Notes: generated from the sequence alone by a model not told the origin. DNA of 64,000 bases from Pteria penguin (GCA_035048485.1 CM068589.1:1652001-1716000), one strand, 5' to 3'; numbered from the stretch's first letter, positions 26,501-38,917 are shown. Numbers and translations: made by a program.

Positions 26501-28887
26501 TAACAAAGCGTGAACTCCTCCTCTTCTTTCTACCTTAATCTTATTGATAACAAAGCGTGAACCCCCTCCTCTTCTGTCTACCTTAATCTTATTGATAACA
26601 AAGCGTGAACTCCCTCCTCTTCTGCCTACCTTAATCTTATTGATAACAAAGCGTGAACCCCCTCCTCTTCTGTCTACCTTAATCTTATTGATAACAAAGC
26701 GTGAACCCCTCCTCTTCTGTCTACCTTAATCTTATTGATAACAAAGCGTGAACCCCCTCCTCTTCTGCCTACCTTAATCTTATTGATAACAAAGCGTGAA
26801 CCCCCTCCTCTTCTGCCTACCTTAATCTTATTGATAACAAAGCGTGAACTCCCTCCTCTTCTGCCTACCTTAATCTTATTGATAACAAAGCGTGAACCCC
26901 CTCCTCTTCTGCCTACCTTAATCTTATTGATAACAAAGCGTGAACCCCCTCCTCTTCTGCCTACCTTAATCTTATTGATAACAAAGCGTGAACCCCCTCC
27001 TCTTCTGCCTACCTTAATCTTATTGATAACAAAGCGTGAACCCCCTCCTCTTCTGCCTACCTTAATCTTATTGATAACAAAGCGTGAACCCCCTCCTCTT
27101 CTGCCTACCTTAATCTTATTGATAACAAAGCGTGAACCCCCTCCTCTTCTGCCTACCTTAATCTTATTGATAACAAAGCGTGAACTCCCTCCTCTTCTGC
27201 CTACCTTAATCTTATTGATAACAAAGCGTGAACCCCCTCCTCTTCTGCCTACCTTAATCTTATTGATAACAAAGCGTGAACCCCCTCCTCTTCTGCCTAC
27301 CTTAATCTTATTGATAACAAAGCGTGAACTCCCTCCTCTTCTGCCTACCTTAATCTTATTGATAACAAAGCGTGAACACCCTCCTCTTCTGTCTACCTTA
27401 ATCTTATTGATAACAAAGCGTGAACTCCCTCCTCTTCTGCCTACCTTAATCTTATTGATAACAAAGCGTGAACCCCCTCCTCTTCTGTCTACCTTAATCT
27501 TATTGATAACAAAGCGTGAACCCCCTCCTCTTCTGCCTAACTTAAGCTTATTGATAACAAAGCGTGAACCCCCTCCTCTTCTGCCTAACTTAATCTTATT
27601 GATAACAAAGCGTGAACCCCCTCCTCTTCTGTCTACCTTAATCTTATTGATAACAAAGCGTGAACTCCCTCCTCTTCTGTCTACCTTAATCTTATTGATA
27701 ACAAAGCGTGAACCCCCTCCTCTTCTGTCTACCTTAATCTTATTGATAACAAAGCGTGAACCCCCTCCTCTTCTGCCTAACTTAATCTTATTGATAACAA
27801 AGCGTGAACCCCCTCCTCTTCTGCCTAACTTAAGCTTATTGATAACAAAGCGTGAACCCCCTCCTCTTCTGTCTACCTTAATCTTATTGATAACAAAGCG
27901 TGAACCCCCTCCTCTTCTGTCTACCTTAATCTTATTGATAACAAAGCGTGAACCCCCTCCTCTTCTGTCTACCTTAATCTTATTGATAACAAAGCGTGAA
28001 CCCCCTCATCTTCTGCCTACCTTAATCTTATTGATAACAAAGCGTGAACTCCCTCCTCTTCTGCCTACCTTAATCTTATTGATAACAAAGCGTGAACTCC
28101 CTCCTCTTCTGTCTACCTTAATCTTATTGATAACAAAGCGTGAACCCCCTCCTCTTCTGCCTACCTTAATCTTATTGATAACAAAGCGTGAACCCCCTCC
28201 TCTTCTGTCTACCTTAATCTTATTGATAACAAAGCGTGAACCCCCTCCTCTTCTGTCTACCTTAATCTTATTGATAACAAAGCGTGAACTCCCTCCTCTT
28301 CTGCCTACCTTAATCTTATTGATAACAAAGCGTGAACCCCCTCCTCTTCTGTCTACCTTAATCTTATTGATAACAAAGCGTGAACCCCCTCCTCTTCTGC
28401 CTACCTTAATCTTATTGATAACAAAGCGTGAACCCCCTCCTCTTCTGCCTACCTTAATCTTATTGATAACAAAGCGTGAACCCCCTCCTCTTCTGTCTAC
28501 CTTAATCTTATTGATAACAAAGCGTGAACCCCCTCCTCTTCTGTCTACCTTAATCTTATTGATAACAAAGCGTGAACCCCCTCCTCTTCTGCCTACCTTA
28601 ATCTTATTGATAACAAAGCGTGAACCCCCTCCTCTTCTGCCTACCTTAATCTTATTGATAACAAAGCGTGAACCCCCTCCTCTTCTGTCTACCTTAATCT
28701 TATTGATAACAAAGCGTGAACCCCCTCCTCTTCTGTCTACCTTAATCTTATTGATAACAAAGCGTGAACCCCCTCCTCTTCTGTCTACCTTAATCTTATT
28801 GATAACAAAGCGTGAACCCCCTCCTCTTCTGCCTACCTTAATCTTATTGATAACAAAGCGTGAACCCCCTCCTCTTCTGCCTAACTT
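11540..28887. repeat. 48-bp satellite array, 17.3 kb, ~361 copies
   Basis: The unit begins CGTGAACCCCCTCCTCTTCT and continues GCCTACCTTAATCTTATTGA, TAACAAAG. As 16 codons it has one stop-free frame on each strand: REPPPLLPTLILLITK on plus and RRGGGSRFVINKIKVG on minus. Variation is confined to a few positions: CCC/CTC (P/L), CCT/TCT (P/S), ACC/AAC (T/N), AATCTT/AAGCTT and TTGAT/TCAAT. The frame is broken only by sporadic indels, e.g. CCCCC to CCCC near 12953, 15520, 25267 and 26706; ACAAAAGCG near 13546, 23622 and 24105; a partial duplication at 13505-13540. Units at 24400-26460 are almost uniform (PPLLPT type). No promoter, splice or start context suggests a protein gene. The + strand is strongly C-rich. 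Confidence 0.98.
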
Positions 28888-29137
28888 AGCATAGTTTAAC
28901 CGAAATGTATCTACCCAACATTAATATATCGAAATTAATTCCCATAATATCTGATTACGACATTTCAAAACGTTAAAAATAGTGGGGTTTTTTTAGATTT
29001 TCCCCCAAAATTGAGCCAAGCTGTGAATTTTTCTACAATTCTCTGAAAATTATTTTTATTTAGCATTTCATCATTGACGAAAAAATGATCAATTTTCCTA
29101 TTGTAGTTTTTGAGATATTTTACCCAGAATGGCCTCA
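28888..29137. other. Unique AT-rich spacer
   Basis: Sequence between the end of the 48-bp array and the foldback element. Nothing recognised. Confidence 0.5.
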
Positions 29138-29716
29138 TATGACAAATAAACGTTTGCGCAGTGAACTTGCAACCTATTATTTTAACTTACTCGATCATAG
29201 CAATATCTTTTTCAACCAAGATTTGTAACTTCTACTACTAGTAGCCGTTTTATCTGAAACTCAAGATTCTCCATTTCGTCATTTGTGTATAGATTATGAC
29301 GTCAGATCTCGCCCAACACGACTTTGCATTCGTGACGAGGTTGCATCGTGTTTTTCTTCATGAAAATGTGCCAGCTGCAGAAGTGTCACGAATACAAAGT
29401 CGCGTTATGCGAGATCTGACGCCACAGTGTATATACAAATGGCGAAATAAGAACATTGTCGTGTTTTTCAGATAAAACGGCAGCTGACAGAAGTTATAAA
29501 TCTTGTTTGGAAAAGATATTGTTATGATCGAGTAAGTTACATGTTCATTTATTGGATTATAGGTTGCTGGGCATTCGTTTATTTGTCTCCAGAGGCTTGA
29601 ACTTCCCGATACCAACTGGTATCGATAAAAATCCAACTTTTTATGAAGTAAGCCTCTCTCACCCTCTCCCAGAAACCGCCGATATCAAAAGTGGTAGAAG
29701 GGCAGAGAATCTGGGA
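29138..29716. mobile_element. Foldback transposon, copy 1 (left arm truncated)
   Basis: Long inverted repeats flank a short loop: AACTTACTCGATCATAGCAA near 29186 pairs with GATCGAGTAAGTT near 29527, and ATGACGTCAGATCTCGC near 29296 pairs with GCGAGATCTGACGCC near 29408. The right arm continues to GCCGATATCAAAAGTGG and AGGGCAGAGAATCTGGGA, matching the terminus of the intact copy at 41204-41939. The left arm ends abruptly near 29138 (GACAAATAAACG). The loop (about 29330-29395) is the reverse complement of the loop in the other copy, so the two are inserted in opposite orientation. No coding capacity is evident; ORFs here are stem-derived. Confidence 0.85.
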
Positions 29717-32043
29717 TTACTACAGTACAACTACAGGAGGACTACAGGACTACAGGACAAATACAGGACTACTACAGGACAACAGGACTACTACAGAACT
29801 ACAGGACTGCATAACTAATACAGGACTACTACAGGACCAATATTGGACTAATACAGGACTACAGAACTACAGAACTAATACAGGACTACTACAGGACTAC
29901 TACAGGGCTACTACAGAACTAATACAAGACTACTACAGGACTACTACAGGACTGCTACAGAACTACAGAACTAATACAGGACTAATACAGGACTACTACA
30001 GAACTACAGAACTAATACAGGACTACTACAGAACTACAGAACTAATACATGACTACTACAGAACTACAGAACTACAGGACTACAGAACTAATACAGGACT
30101 ACTACAGAACTAACACAGGACTACTACAGTACTAATACATGACTACTACAGAACTACAGGACTACAGAACTAATACAGGACTACTACAGAACTAATACAG
30201 GGCTACTACAGGACTAATACAGGACTACTACAGAACTACAGGACTACATGACTACTACAGGACTACAGAACTAATACATGACTACTACAGAACTATAAGA
30301 CTACAGAACTAACACAGGACTATTACAGGACTGCTACAGAACTCCTACAGAACTACATGACAACTGCAGGACTAATACAGAACTACAGGACTAATACAGG
30401 ACTGCTGCAGGATGTAGAACTACTACAGGACTGCTACAGGACTACTACAATACTACAGAACTAATACAGGACTATTACAGGACTACTACTTGACTACTAC
30501 AGGACAAATACAGGACTAATACAGAACTACAGTACTAATACAGGACTACTACAGGACTACTATAGCACTATAGGACTACTACAGGACTACTACAGAACTT
30601 ATACAGGACTAATACAGGACTACTACAGGACTAATACAGGACTGCTACAGGACTACTACAGAACTAATACAGGACTACTACAGGACTACTACAGAACTAC
30701 AGGACTACAGAACTAATACAGGACTAATACAGGACTACAGGACTACAGAACTAATACATGACTACTACAGAACTACAGGACTACAGAACTAATACAGGAC
30801 TACTACAGGAGGACTACAGGACTACTACAGAACTACAGGACTACTACAGAACTAATACAGGACTAATACAGGACTACTACAGGACTACAGAACTAATACA
30901 GGACTACTACAGGACTACTACAGAACTAATACAGAACTAATACAGGACTACTACAGGACTGCTACAGGACTACTACAGAACTAATACAAGACTACTACAG
31001 GACTACTACAGAACTAATACAGGACTAATACAGGACTACTACAGAACTACAGAACTAATACATGACTACTACAGAACTACAGAACTACAGGACTACAGAA
31101 CTAATACAGGACTACTACAGAACTAACACAGGACTACTACAGTACTAATACATGACTACTACAGAACTACAGGACTACAGAACTAATACAGGACTACTAC
31201 AGAACTAATACAGGTCTACTACAGAACTACAGGACTACTACAGGACTATAGAACTAATACATGACTACTACAGAACTACAGGACTACAGGACTACAGAAC
31301 TAATACAGGACTACTACAGAACTAATACAGGGCTACTACAGAACTAATACAGGACTACTACAGAACTACAGGACTACATGACTACTACAGGACTACAGAA
31401 TTAATACATGACTACTACAGAACTACAGGACTACAGAACTAACAGAGGACTATTACAGGACTGCTACAGGACTCCTACAGAACTACCTGACAACTACAGG
31501 ACTAATACAGGACTAATACAGAACTACAGGACTAATACAGGACTACTACAGGACTGCTACAGGATGTAGAACTACTACAGGACTAATACAGGACTACTAC
31601 AGGACTGCTACAGGATGTAGAACTACTACAGGACTGCTACAGGACTACTACAATACTACAGAACTGCTACAGGACTACTACAATACTACAGGACTAATAC
31701 AGGACTACTACAATACTACAGGACTAATACAGGACTACTACAGGACTACTACTTGACTACTACAGGACTGATACAGAACTACAGTACTAATACAGGACTA
31801 CTACAGGACTACTATAGCACTATAGGACTACTACAGGACTACTGCAGGACTAATATAGGACTAATACTGGACTACTACAGGATTACTACAGGACTACAGA
31901 ACTAATACAGGACTACTACAGGACTACAGAACTAATACAGGACTACTACAGGACTACAGGACTAATACAGGACTACTACATGACTACTACAGAACTACAG
32001 GACTACAGAACTAATACAGGACTAATACAGGACTACTACAGGA
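29717..32043. repeat. Short-module tandem array of 8- and 11-bp units (2.3 kb)
   Basis: The whole stretch is built from ACTACAGG / ACTACAGA (8 bp) and ACTACTACAGG / ACTAATACAGG (11 bp) modules in an irregular order. Longer blocks are duplicated: the run ending ACTAACACAGGACTACTAC begins at 30071 and again at 31084 (1013 bp apart), and rare modules GATGTAGAACTACTAC, CTACTACTTGACTAC and CTATAGCACTATAGGAC each occur in both halves. The array starts immediately at the right terminus of the foldback element. Confidence 0.95.
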
Positions 32044-33529
32044 TGGGACACATTGGGTCAGAGAGGATACTCTTTGTGAAAAGAAACTGCATAAGTTGCT
32101 TTTAAGAATGCAGACGAACGCAGCGTTGTTTTTGAATGGACTCTGAACTGCACGTTTTATTTGAAACCAATCGAATACTTTTCTAATTTATCATGTGCTC
32201 AAAATGGTCTTGTTTTGACAAAATTTGCGGAATCGATCTCTTTAAAAGCATGTACAAAGAGATAGGCTTTTTATGTATATTTAAATGGCTATTTACCGTG
32301 TTTGAACCACAAAACATATAGGTACTTGAGAATAACCTCACATGTTGTTTACAATGCTTGGGGATAGTTCTTTTGAAGCAGGAAATTTTCATGAAGTATA
32401 TGTGCTTCAAATGAATAGAAATAGGAGATGAATCGATTGCATTATGACCGCCGTGGTATTTTCTGAATAATTAACATAGTAGGCGAAACATCAAGAGATT
32501 GACTATTTGTCCTTCTATTTATTCATTTTTGTGTTTGTCATTTTAGGGGAAGGGATTGGATGGGGCGAGACTTTTCTTTTCATTTTCTATGATTTTTCCC
32601 GAGATCAGAGTTGATATCACATTTACCATTATATCAAAAGTAACAACCCCCACCCTTACAGCTATAAATATAGATCATATTATCTAAGTAATGGCGGCAC
32701 CTGTCTGGTGCCAGGTATGTTCTCCATTGTGGAATATCACAACTGCCAACGCCCATTTGCACAGTAAGATATTTTGCCTTTGATATAGAACGATACATCA
32801 TTTCTCTTCTGATTGATCAGGGGTCAAATATGGGGTCAAATCACTCAAATGTGGATTGATCAAGGGTGAAATGCAATAACTGTGATTTACGAGTAGCATG
32901 TTGAAATGCAAGGCATGTGAGTTTATGTTGTTGTGTTTGGTGACCGTTTTTGTAACAATTTTGAAACTTTGAAAAATTAAGAGAACGGTCTTTCTATGAT
33001 TTCCAACAAATATAAGTGAAATTTGTCAGAATTTCATTTATAACGTAATTTAAATAAGTAAGAAAATACATGTATTAACGGGAACAGTGCTTTCGAAAAC
33101 ATGAAAAACAAGGACGTTTTTCGGGGGCAAAGCGGTTATTAATAAATATTCATTATACGTCACGTGCACCTTTTGTGTGTTTAGCAAATAGTGCTAATCT
33201 ACGATAAAACAAAGTTATTCCAACATGGGAAATGAAGATATTATTGGTTTGTAATTTGACACTTTTGATCTTGCATTCCTGATTAATATGCTCAATCGGT
33301 TATTATTATCATTAAATGTCAAACGAGCCGATGCAATCCCGCAGGAAGCACAACGACCAATAAAATATATATAATACCGTAGACAATATGATGTGAGAGT
33401 ACAAGAGAGAGTTGCATTAAATCAGTGAAACTATAGTTCATACGAATTGTTCTGCAATTCTGACTTGTTAGTAAACCTCTGCTCTGATCCGATAAGACTA
33501 TGGCACTCTCTGTTCAGTGCTAGTTTATT
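32044..33529. other. Unique AT-rich region (~1.5 kb)
   Basis: No exon, tRNA or long repeat is recognised. A short perfect hairpin, GGCACC-TGTCT-GGTGCC, lies at 32696-32712. The surrounding ATGGCGGCACCTGTCTGGTG resembles the complement of a SINE segment near 38604-38630, so it may be a SINE remnant. Confidence 0.5.
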
Positions 33530-33985
33530 TTGTATGTACAGGATGATTGTTTTGTATTTCTGTATGTTTCGTGTTTACAGGGTGACTGTTTTTATCTCTG
33601 TATGTTTATGTGTACAGGGTGATTGTTTTATATCTCTGTATGTTTCGTGTGTACAGGGTGATTGACTTGTATATCTGTATGTGTTAAGGTACAGGGTGAT
33701 TATTTTGTATCTCTTTGTATATTTCGTGTGTACAGGGTGATTGTTTTGTATCTCTGTATGTTGGTGTGTACAGGGTGATTGTTTTGTATCTCTGTATGTC
33801 GGTGTGTACGGGGTGATTGTTTTGTATCTCTGTATGTCGGTGTGTACGGGGTGATTGTTTTGTATCTCTCTATGTTGGTTTGTACAGGGTGATTGTTTTG
33901 TATCTCTCTATGTTGGTCTGTACAGGGTGATTGTTTTGTATCTCTGTTTCGTGTGTACAGGGTGATTGTTTTGTATCTTGGTATG
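33530..33985. repeat. 38-bp tandem array (~12 copies)
   Basis: TGTACAGGGTGATTGTTTTG plus TATCTCTGTATGTTGGTG repeats at 38 bp in the clean central part. Outer copies are shorter or longer and more diverged (GTGTTTACAGGGTGACTG, TTTATATCTCTG). Confidence 0.93.
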
Positions 33986-34009
33986 TCTTGGACACTCATT
34001 CACGACCAA

Positions 34010-34160
34010 TGTTGCTAACCAAATAGTCAGTTGATCTCTCTAATATCTGTAAGGGTTCATGAATATCCACTGTAGTACATGCTGGTCAACTGGTCTCGCT
34101 AATTATTGTCAGCCGTCCATGAATGTCCATTGCGGTACATTCCGGTCAACTAGCGTCATT
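34010..34160. repeat. Diverged 60-bp repeat (2-3 copies)
   Basis: CATGAATATCCACTGTAGTA (34058) and CATGAATGTCCATTGCGGTA (34118), each followed by CAT.C.GGTCAACT, are spaced 60 bp apart. A more diverged copy precedes them. Confidence 0.75.
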
Positions 34161-34460
34161 TATAACCTGTTTTTGAAGTTCCTGAAAATGAACAAACCCT
34201 TAGAAAGCTATTCAATCATATGACAATTTCTTGATTTAACTTGTCGTAATTTTAGAAGACTTTGGAAATCACCTTGTAGGAATGGGATTCGATTACCATC
34301 CAAGGCTTTTATTTCGTATATTGTTATGAAAACAACAGGGATTCTGTTCGGTTCATTACAAATATAACCCAAATTAATTGAGTTATTATAGATTCTATTA
34401 GGTGAGATATCAATGCTATACGCGCACATCGCATGAACGGTGGTAAACATGAGTACGCTT
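34161..34460. other. Unique spacer
   Basis: Three hundred bases of unique sequence without a supported gene. Confidence 0.5.
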
Positions 34461-36535
34461 CCACAGTAAGTTATCACGAGCAATCTATCTATAACGACTG
34501 CTGTCCATAACACAGGAGCCAGGAAATCAGAACATTACAGTTAGTTATCAGGAGCAAACTGTCTATAACGACTGCTGTCCATAACACAGGAGCCAGGAAA
34601 TCAGAACATTACAGTTAGTTATCAGGAGCAAACTGTCTATAACGACTGCTGTCCATAACACAGGAGCCAGGAAATCAGAACAGTACAGTTAGTTATCAGG
34701 AGCAAACTGTCTATAACGACTGCTGTCCATAACACAGGAGCCAGGAAATCAGAACAGTACAGTTAGTTATCAGGAGCAAACTGTCTATAACGACTGCTGT
34801 CCATAACACAGGAGCCAGGAAATCAGAATATTACAGTTAGTTATCAGGAGCAAACTGTCTATAACGACTGCTGTCCATAACACAGGAGCCAGGAAATCAG
34901 AACAGTACAGTTAGTTATCAGGAGCAAACTGTCTATAACGACCGCTGTCCATAACACAGGAGCCAGGAAATCAGAACAGTACAGTTAGTTATCAGGAGCA
35001 AACTGTCTATAACGACTGCTGTCCATAACACAGGAGCCAGGAAATCAGAACAGTACAGTTAGTTATCAGGAGCAAACTGTCTATAACGACCGCTATCCAT
35101 AACACAGGAGCCAGGAAATCAGAACAATACAGTTAATTATCAGGAGCAAACTGTCTATAACGACCGCTATCCATAACACAGGAGCCAGGAAATCAGAACA
35201 TTACAGTTAGTTATCTGGAGCAAACTGTCTATAACGACCGCTATCCATAACACAGGAGCCAGGAAATCAGAACAATACAGTTAATTATCAGGAGCAAACT
35301 GTCGATAACGACCGCTATCCATAACACAGGAGCCAGGAAATCAGAACATTACAGTTAGTTATCAGGAGCAAACTGTCTATAACGACCGCTATCCATAACA
35401 CAGGAGCCAGGAAATCAGAACATAACAGTTAGTTATCAGGAGCAAACTGTCTATAACGACCGCTATCCATAACACAGGAGCCAGGAAATCAGAACAATAC
35501 AGTTAGTTATCAGGAGCAAACTGTCTATAACGACCGCTATCCATAACACAGGAGCCAGGAAATCAGAACAGTACAGTAAGTTATCACGAGCAAACCTTCT
35601 ATAACGACCGCTATCCATAACACAGGAGCCAGGAAATCAGAACAGTACAGTTAGTTATCACGAGCAAACTGTCTATAACGACCGCTATCCATAACACAGG
35701 AGCCAGGAAATCAGAACAGTACAGTTAGTTATCAGGAGCAAACTGTCTATAACGACCGCTATCCATAACACAGGAGCCAGGAAATCAGAACAGTACAGTT
35801 AGTTATCAGGAGCAAACTGTCTATAACGACCGCTATCCATAATACAGGAGCCAGAAAATCAGAACATTACAGTTAGTTATCAGGAGCAAACTGTCTATAA
35901 CGACCGCTATCCATAACACAGGAGCCAGGAAATCAGAACAGTACAGTTAGTTATCAGGAGCAAACTGTCTATAACGACTGCTGTCCATAACACAGGAGCC
36001 AGGAAATCAGAACAGTACAGTTAGTTATCAGGAGCAAACTGTCTATAACGACTGCTGTCCATAACACAGGAGCCAGGAAATCAGAACATTACAGTTAGTT
36101 ATCAGGAGCAAACTGTCTATAACGACTGCTGTCCATAACACAGGAGCCAGGAAATCAGAACAGTACAGTTAGTTATCAGGAGCAAACTGTCTATAACGAC
36201 CGCTATCCATAACACAGGAGCCAGGAAATCAGAACAGTACAGTTAGTTATCAGGAGCAAACTGTCTATAACGACCGCTATCCATAACACAGGAGCCAGGA
36301 AATCAGAACAGTACAGTTAGTTATCACAAGCAAACTGTCTATAACGACTGCTATCCATAACACAGGAGCCAGGAAATCAGAACAGTACAGTTAATTATCA
36401 GGAGCAAACTGTCTATAACGACCGCTATCCATAACACAGGAGCCAGGAAATCAGAGAAGTACAGTTAATTATCAGGAGCAAACTGTCTATAACGACCGCT
36501 ATCCATAACACAGGAACCAGGAAATCAGAACAGTA
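34461..36535. repeat. 74-bp tandem array (~28 copies)
   Basis: CAGTTAGTTATCAGGAGCAA, ACTGTCTATAACGACTGCTG and TCCATAACACAGGAGCCAGG form a 74-bp unit (starts 34538, 34612). Two main unit types alternate in blocks: GACTGCTGTCC at the two ends (34.5-35.0 and 35.97-36.17 kb) and GACCGCTATCC in between. This pattern fits local block spread. Confidence 0.97.
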
Positions 36536-36602
36536 CAGTGACCTTGGAAAATGTTTTCAATTTGTTATGGCTTAGATTAATGCAGTAATGAGTCAAAATG
36601 TC

Positions 36603-36988
36603 TGTGGTTCGTCCACAATTGCTCAGCAATTTGTGTAGACGGGTTGGTCAGTGGTTCGTCCACTGTCTCTCTGCAATCTGTGTATGTGGGTTGGTCAGTG
36701 GTTCGTCCACTGTCTCTCAGCAATATTGGTAGACAGGTTGGTAAGTGGTTCGTTCACTGTCTCTCAGCAATCTTGGTAGACGGGTTGGTCAGTGGTTCGT
36801 CCACTGTCTCTCAGAAATCTGTTTAGGCGGGTTGGTCAGTGGTTCATCCACTCTCAATCAGCAATCTATGTAGACGAGTCGGTCGGTGGTTCGTCCCTTG
36901 TCTCTAGGCAATTTATGTAGACATGTTGGTCAGTGGTTCGTCCACTGTCTCTCAGACATCTGTGTAGATAGGTTGATCAGTGGTTATC
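36603..36988. repeat. 47-bp tandem array (~8 copies)
   Basis: GGGTTGGTCAGTGGTTCGTC plus CACTGTCTCTCAGCAATCTG repeats at 47 bp (36641, 36688). It is moderately diverged (AGTCGGTCGGTGG, AGGTTGATCAGTGG). Confidence 0.93.
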
Positions 36989-37360
36989 CAAACATAGTGG
37001 AATCGATCTCAGATCCTCTGTATCTCAAGTGAAGCGCTTTTTCACTACATCTAGTCTCTCCGTTGACTGAGGGAAAGCTTATTTTACAAAGGCAACAAAG
37101 TAGCAGTCGCTTTTATATACTTCACTATGAGGTGCAGAAAGTGGGAGAATTCTCGTCAAGGGCAGACAGATCACCTGATCGACACCTTGAATGTATCATG
37201 GTAGATTCAATTGTCTTGTATATATAAACTAGATATATGTAGATAATGAGAGAGCTCAGACATACGGTAATCATTAGGCATACTTCACCTCTGTGGTAAT
37301 GCTTGACATCGGCGCCCCCTACATTGACACGGTCAATAATAACCGTATCCGCGAAATATT
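36989..37360. other. Unique spacer
   Basis: No gene or repeat recognised. Confidence 0.5.
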
Positions 37361-37369
37361 ACACTTCTA

Positions 37370-37480
37370 CGTTGGGCAGTTTTAGTCCCGTGATTGCGCA
37401 CTGGACTTCAAATCTGAGAACCTGGGTTCGATTCTTTCTGGCGGCTCGGATTTTTCTAAGGTGATTTATCTTCTACGTAC
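37370..37480 (+). mobile_element. Probable tRNA-derived SINE head
   Basis: CGCACTGGACTTCAAATCTG followed by GGGTTCGATTC resembles the anticodon-arm region and box B (GGTTCGANTCC) of a tRNA. It does not fold as an intact tRNA. The downstream part has no recognised tail. Confidence 0.5.
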
Positions 37481-37862
37481 TTGCTCAGGGCTTCTTACCA
37501 TTGATTTTATGGCCGATATTCGGCTGTATTCCCAATCGCAGATCGTATCTTTTTCTCCCAATTTACGACCCAAAATTCCCAATTATGAATTGTAAAAAAA
37601 TATAAATGTGTGTAGTCAAACAGCAAGGTTTTGATTGATGAATTTTCTTGTTTTTCTTCTTTAAATGGCGCTTATTGTAAACAAAAGTCCGTGTTCTCGG
37701 TACTACAGTACATGTACTAGCGATCGAATTTGTTCGTGCAGTCTTTCATGATTTTATTTTTCGAGATCAGTATTCTAGCACGTGAAAGTCAAAGTGAAAG
37801 TGGCAGAGTAAATAGTATCTTCGCATAATTTCAAGTATTATAGTTTCAAAACAACGCTACAG

Positions 37863-38195
37863 GGTTGACTTAATGATTCAGGAAGCAGCATTGTCTTAGC
37901 TTATTTCACCGTCCGGTCTTGCCAAAGTCCGAGTAGGAATACATGTGCCAACAGCGCATGTACTAAAGTAGCTGGACTGGAGTCATGTCCGATGGTATTG
38001 TTCCTAACCATGGAAACATTTCTAACAGGTTGACTTAATGATTCAGCAAGCAGCATTGTCTTAGCATATTTCAAGTCCGGTCTTGCCAAAGTCCGAGTAG
38101 GAATACATGTGCCAACAGCGCATGTACTAAAGTAACTTTACTGGAGTCATGTCCGATGGTATTGTTCCTAACCATGGAAACATTTCTAACGATAT
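37863..38195. repeat. Tandem duplication of 165 bp
   Basis: GACTTAATGATTCAG(G/C)AAGC at 37867 recurs at 38032. Both copies continue through GTCCGGTCTTGCCAAAGTCC, CATGTGCCAACAGCGCATG and CCAACCATGG-like sequence to CATGGAAACATTTCTAAC. The copies are about 95% identical, with a small indel (TTTCACCGTCC versus TTTCAAGTCC). Confidence 0.95.
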
Positions 38196-38570
38196 CGAGT
38201 CTGGAAGTGAGAGTCACACAGAGACAACAAAAAGCAATTTGACCCAAGACCAACGTCTCTACCATGTAGCATAGTATTAGACATTGTTAATAGATTCAAA
38301 AACATGAAAGTGTTTGTAAAATGAAAGGTTCAGTACTGTAATCTCTTTATTCTTAAAGAATGTAGACAACTAGACATGCATAAATATTTCCAATTTTTCA
38401 TTTGCAAAATTTCCAATATTGAGCCAAATCGCCGTGAAATATCCAATGCCAGTGCCATGGGCCGTGTTCCCAAAATAGTGAAAAAAAGCCCTGCTGCTTA
38501 CCCTTCGGATAAAACAGTATAAAGCGGTCACGGTATACGTTGGTACATAGACAATCATTCATTACTGGGG
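38196..38570. other. Unique spacer
   Basis: No supported gene. Confidence 0.5.
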
Positions 38571-38597
38571 TCTGAGGTATAGAACAATATTATGGAG

Positions 38598-38690
38598 TAC
38601 TGCACCAGACAGGTTCCGCCATCATGGGAGTGAAATGATCTCAGAGTGACGTAAAATGACAACAAAACAATAAAAAACCCCACGACAACC
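38598..38690 (+). mobile_element. SINE 3' fragment
   Basis: GCACCAGACAGGTTCCGCCA, GTGAAATGATCTC and AGTGACGTAAAATGACAACA align with the 3' half of the full SINE at 59650-59923 (GCATCAGGCAGATGCCGTCA, GTGAAATATTCG, TGTGACGTAAAACA). This is a diverged, 5'-truncated copy. Confidence 0.65.
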
Positions 38691-38716
38691 AGAAATGCTA
38701 ATACATCTGAATAAAG

Positions 38717-38902
38717 CCTCGATTGATTGATTGATTGTTTTACGTCACTCCACGATTATTTCAAGCTTATGGTGTGACGACATCTGCCTGAAGCATCACA
38801 CAGAGATTTTTAACTTTGCAACGGACCCACCCGAAGCAGTGAGGGATCTTTTTCGTGCCACGCCTACCGTGACACGGGGCCTTTTAGTCACATGCCTAAC
38901 CA
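38717..38902 (-). mobile_element. SINE, minus strand, 5'-truncated
   Basis: On the plus strand it starts with the reversed tail (GATT)4 and GTTTTACGTCACTCCACGA. It then carries TTTGCAACGGACCCACCCGA and AGCAGTGAGGGATCTTTTTC, closely matching the complete copy at 59650-59923. The tRNA-like head is missing. Short ORFs across it are not genes. Confidence 0.85.
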
Positions 38903-38917
38903 TCAAGCAGCCTCATT

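Noticed and set aside
37370..37450. Functional tRNA gene
   Set aside because: Only box B and part of the anticodon region are convincing and the acceptor stem does not pair, so it is treated as a SINE head.
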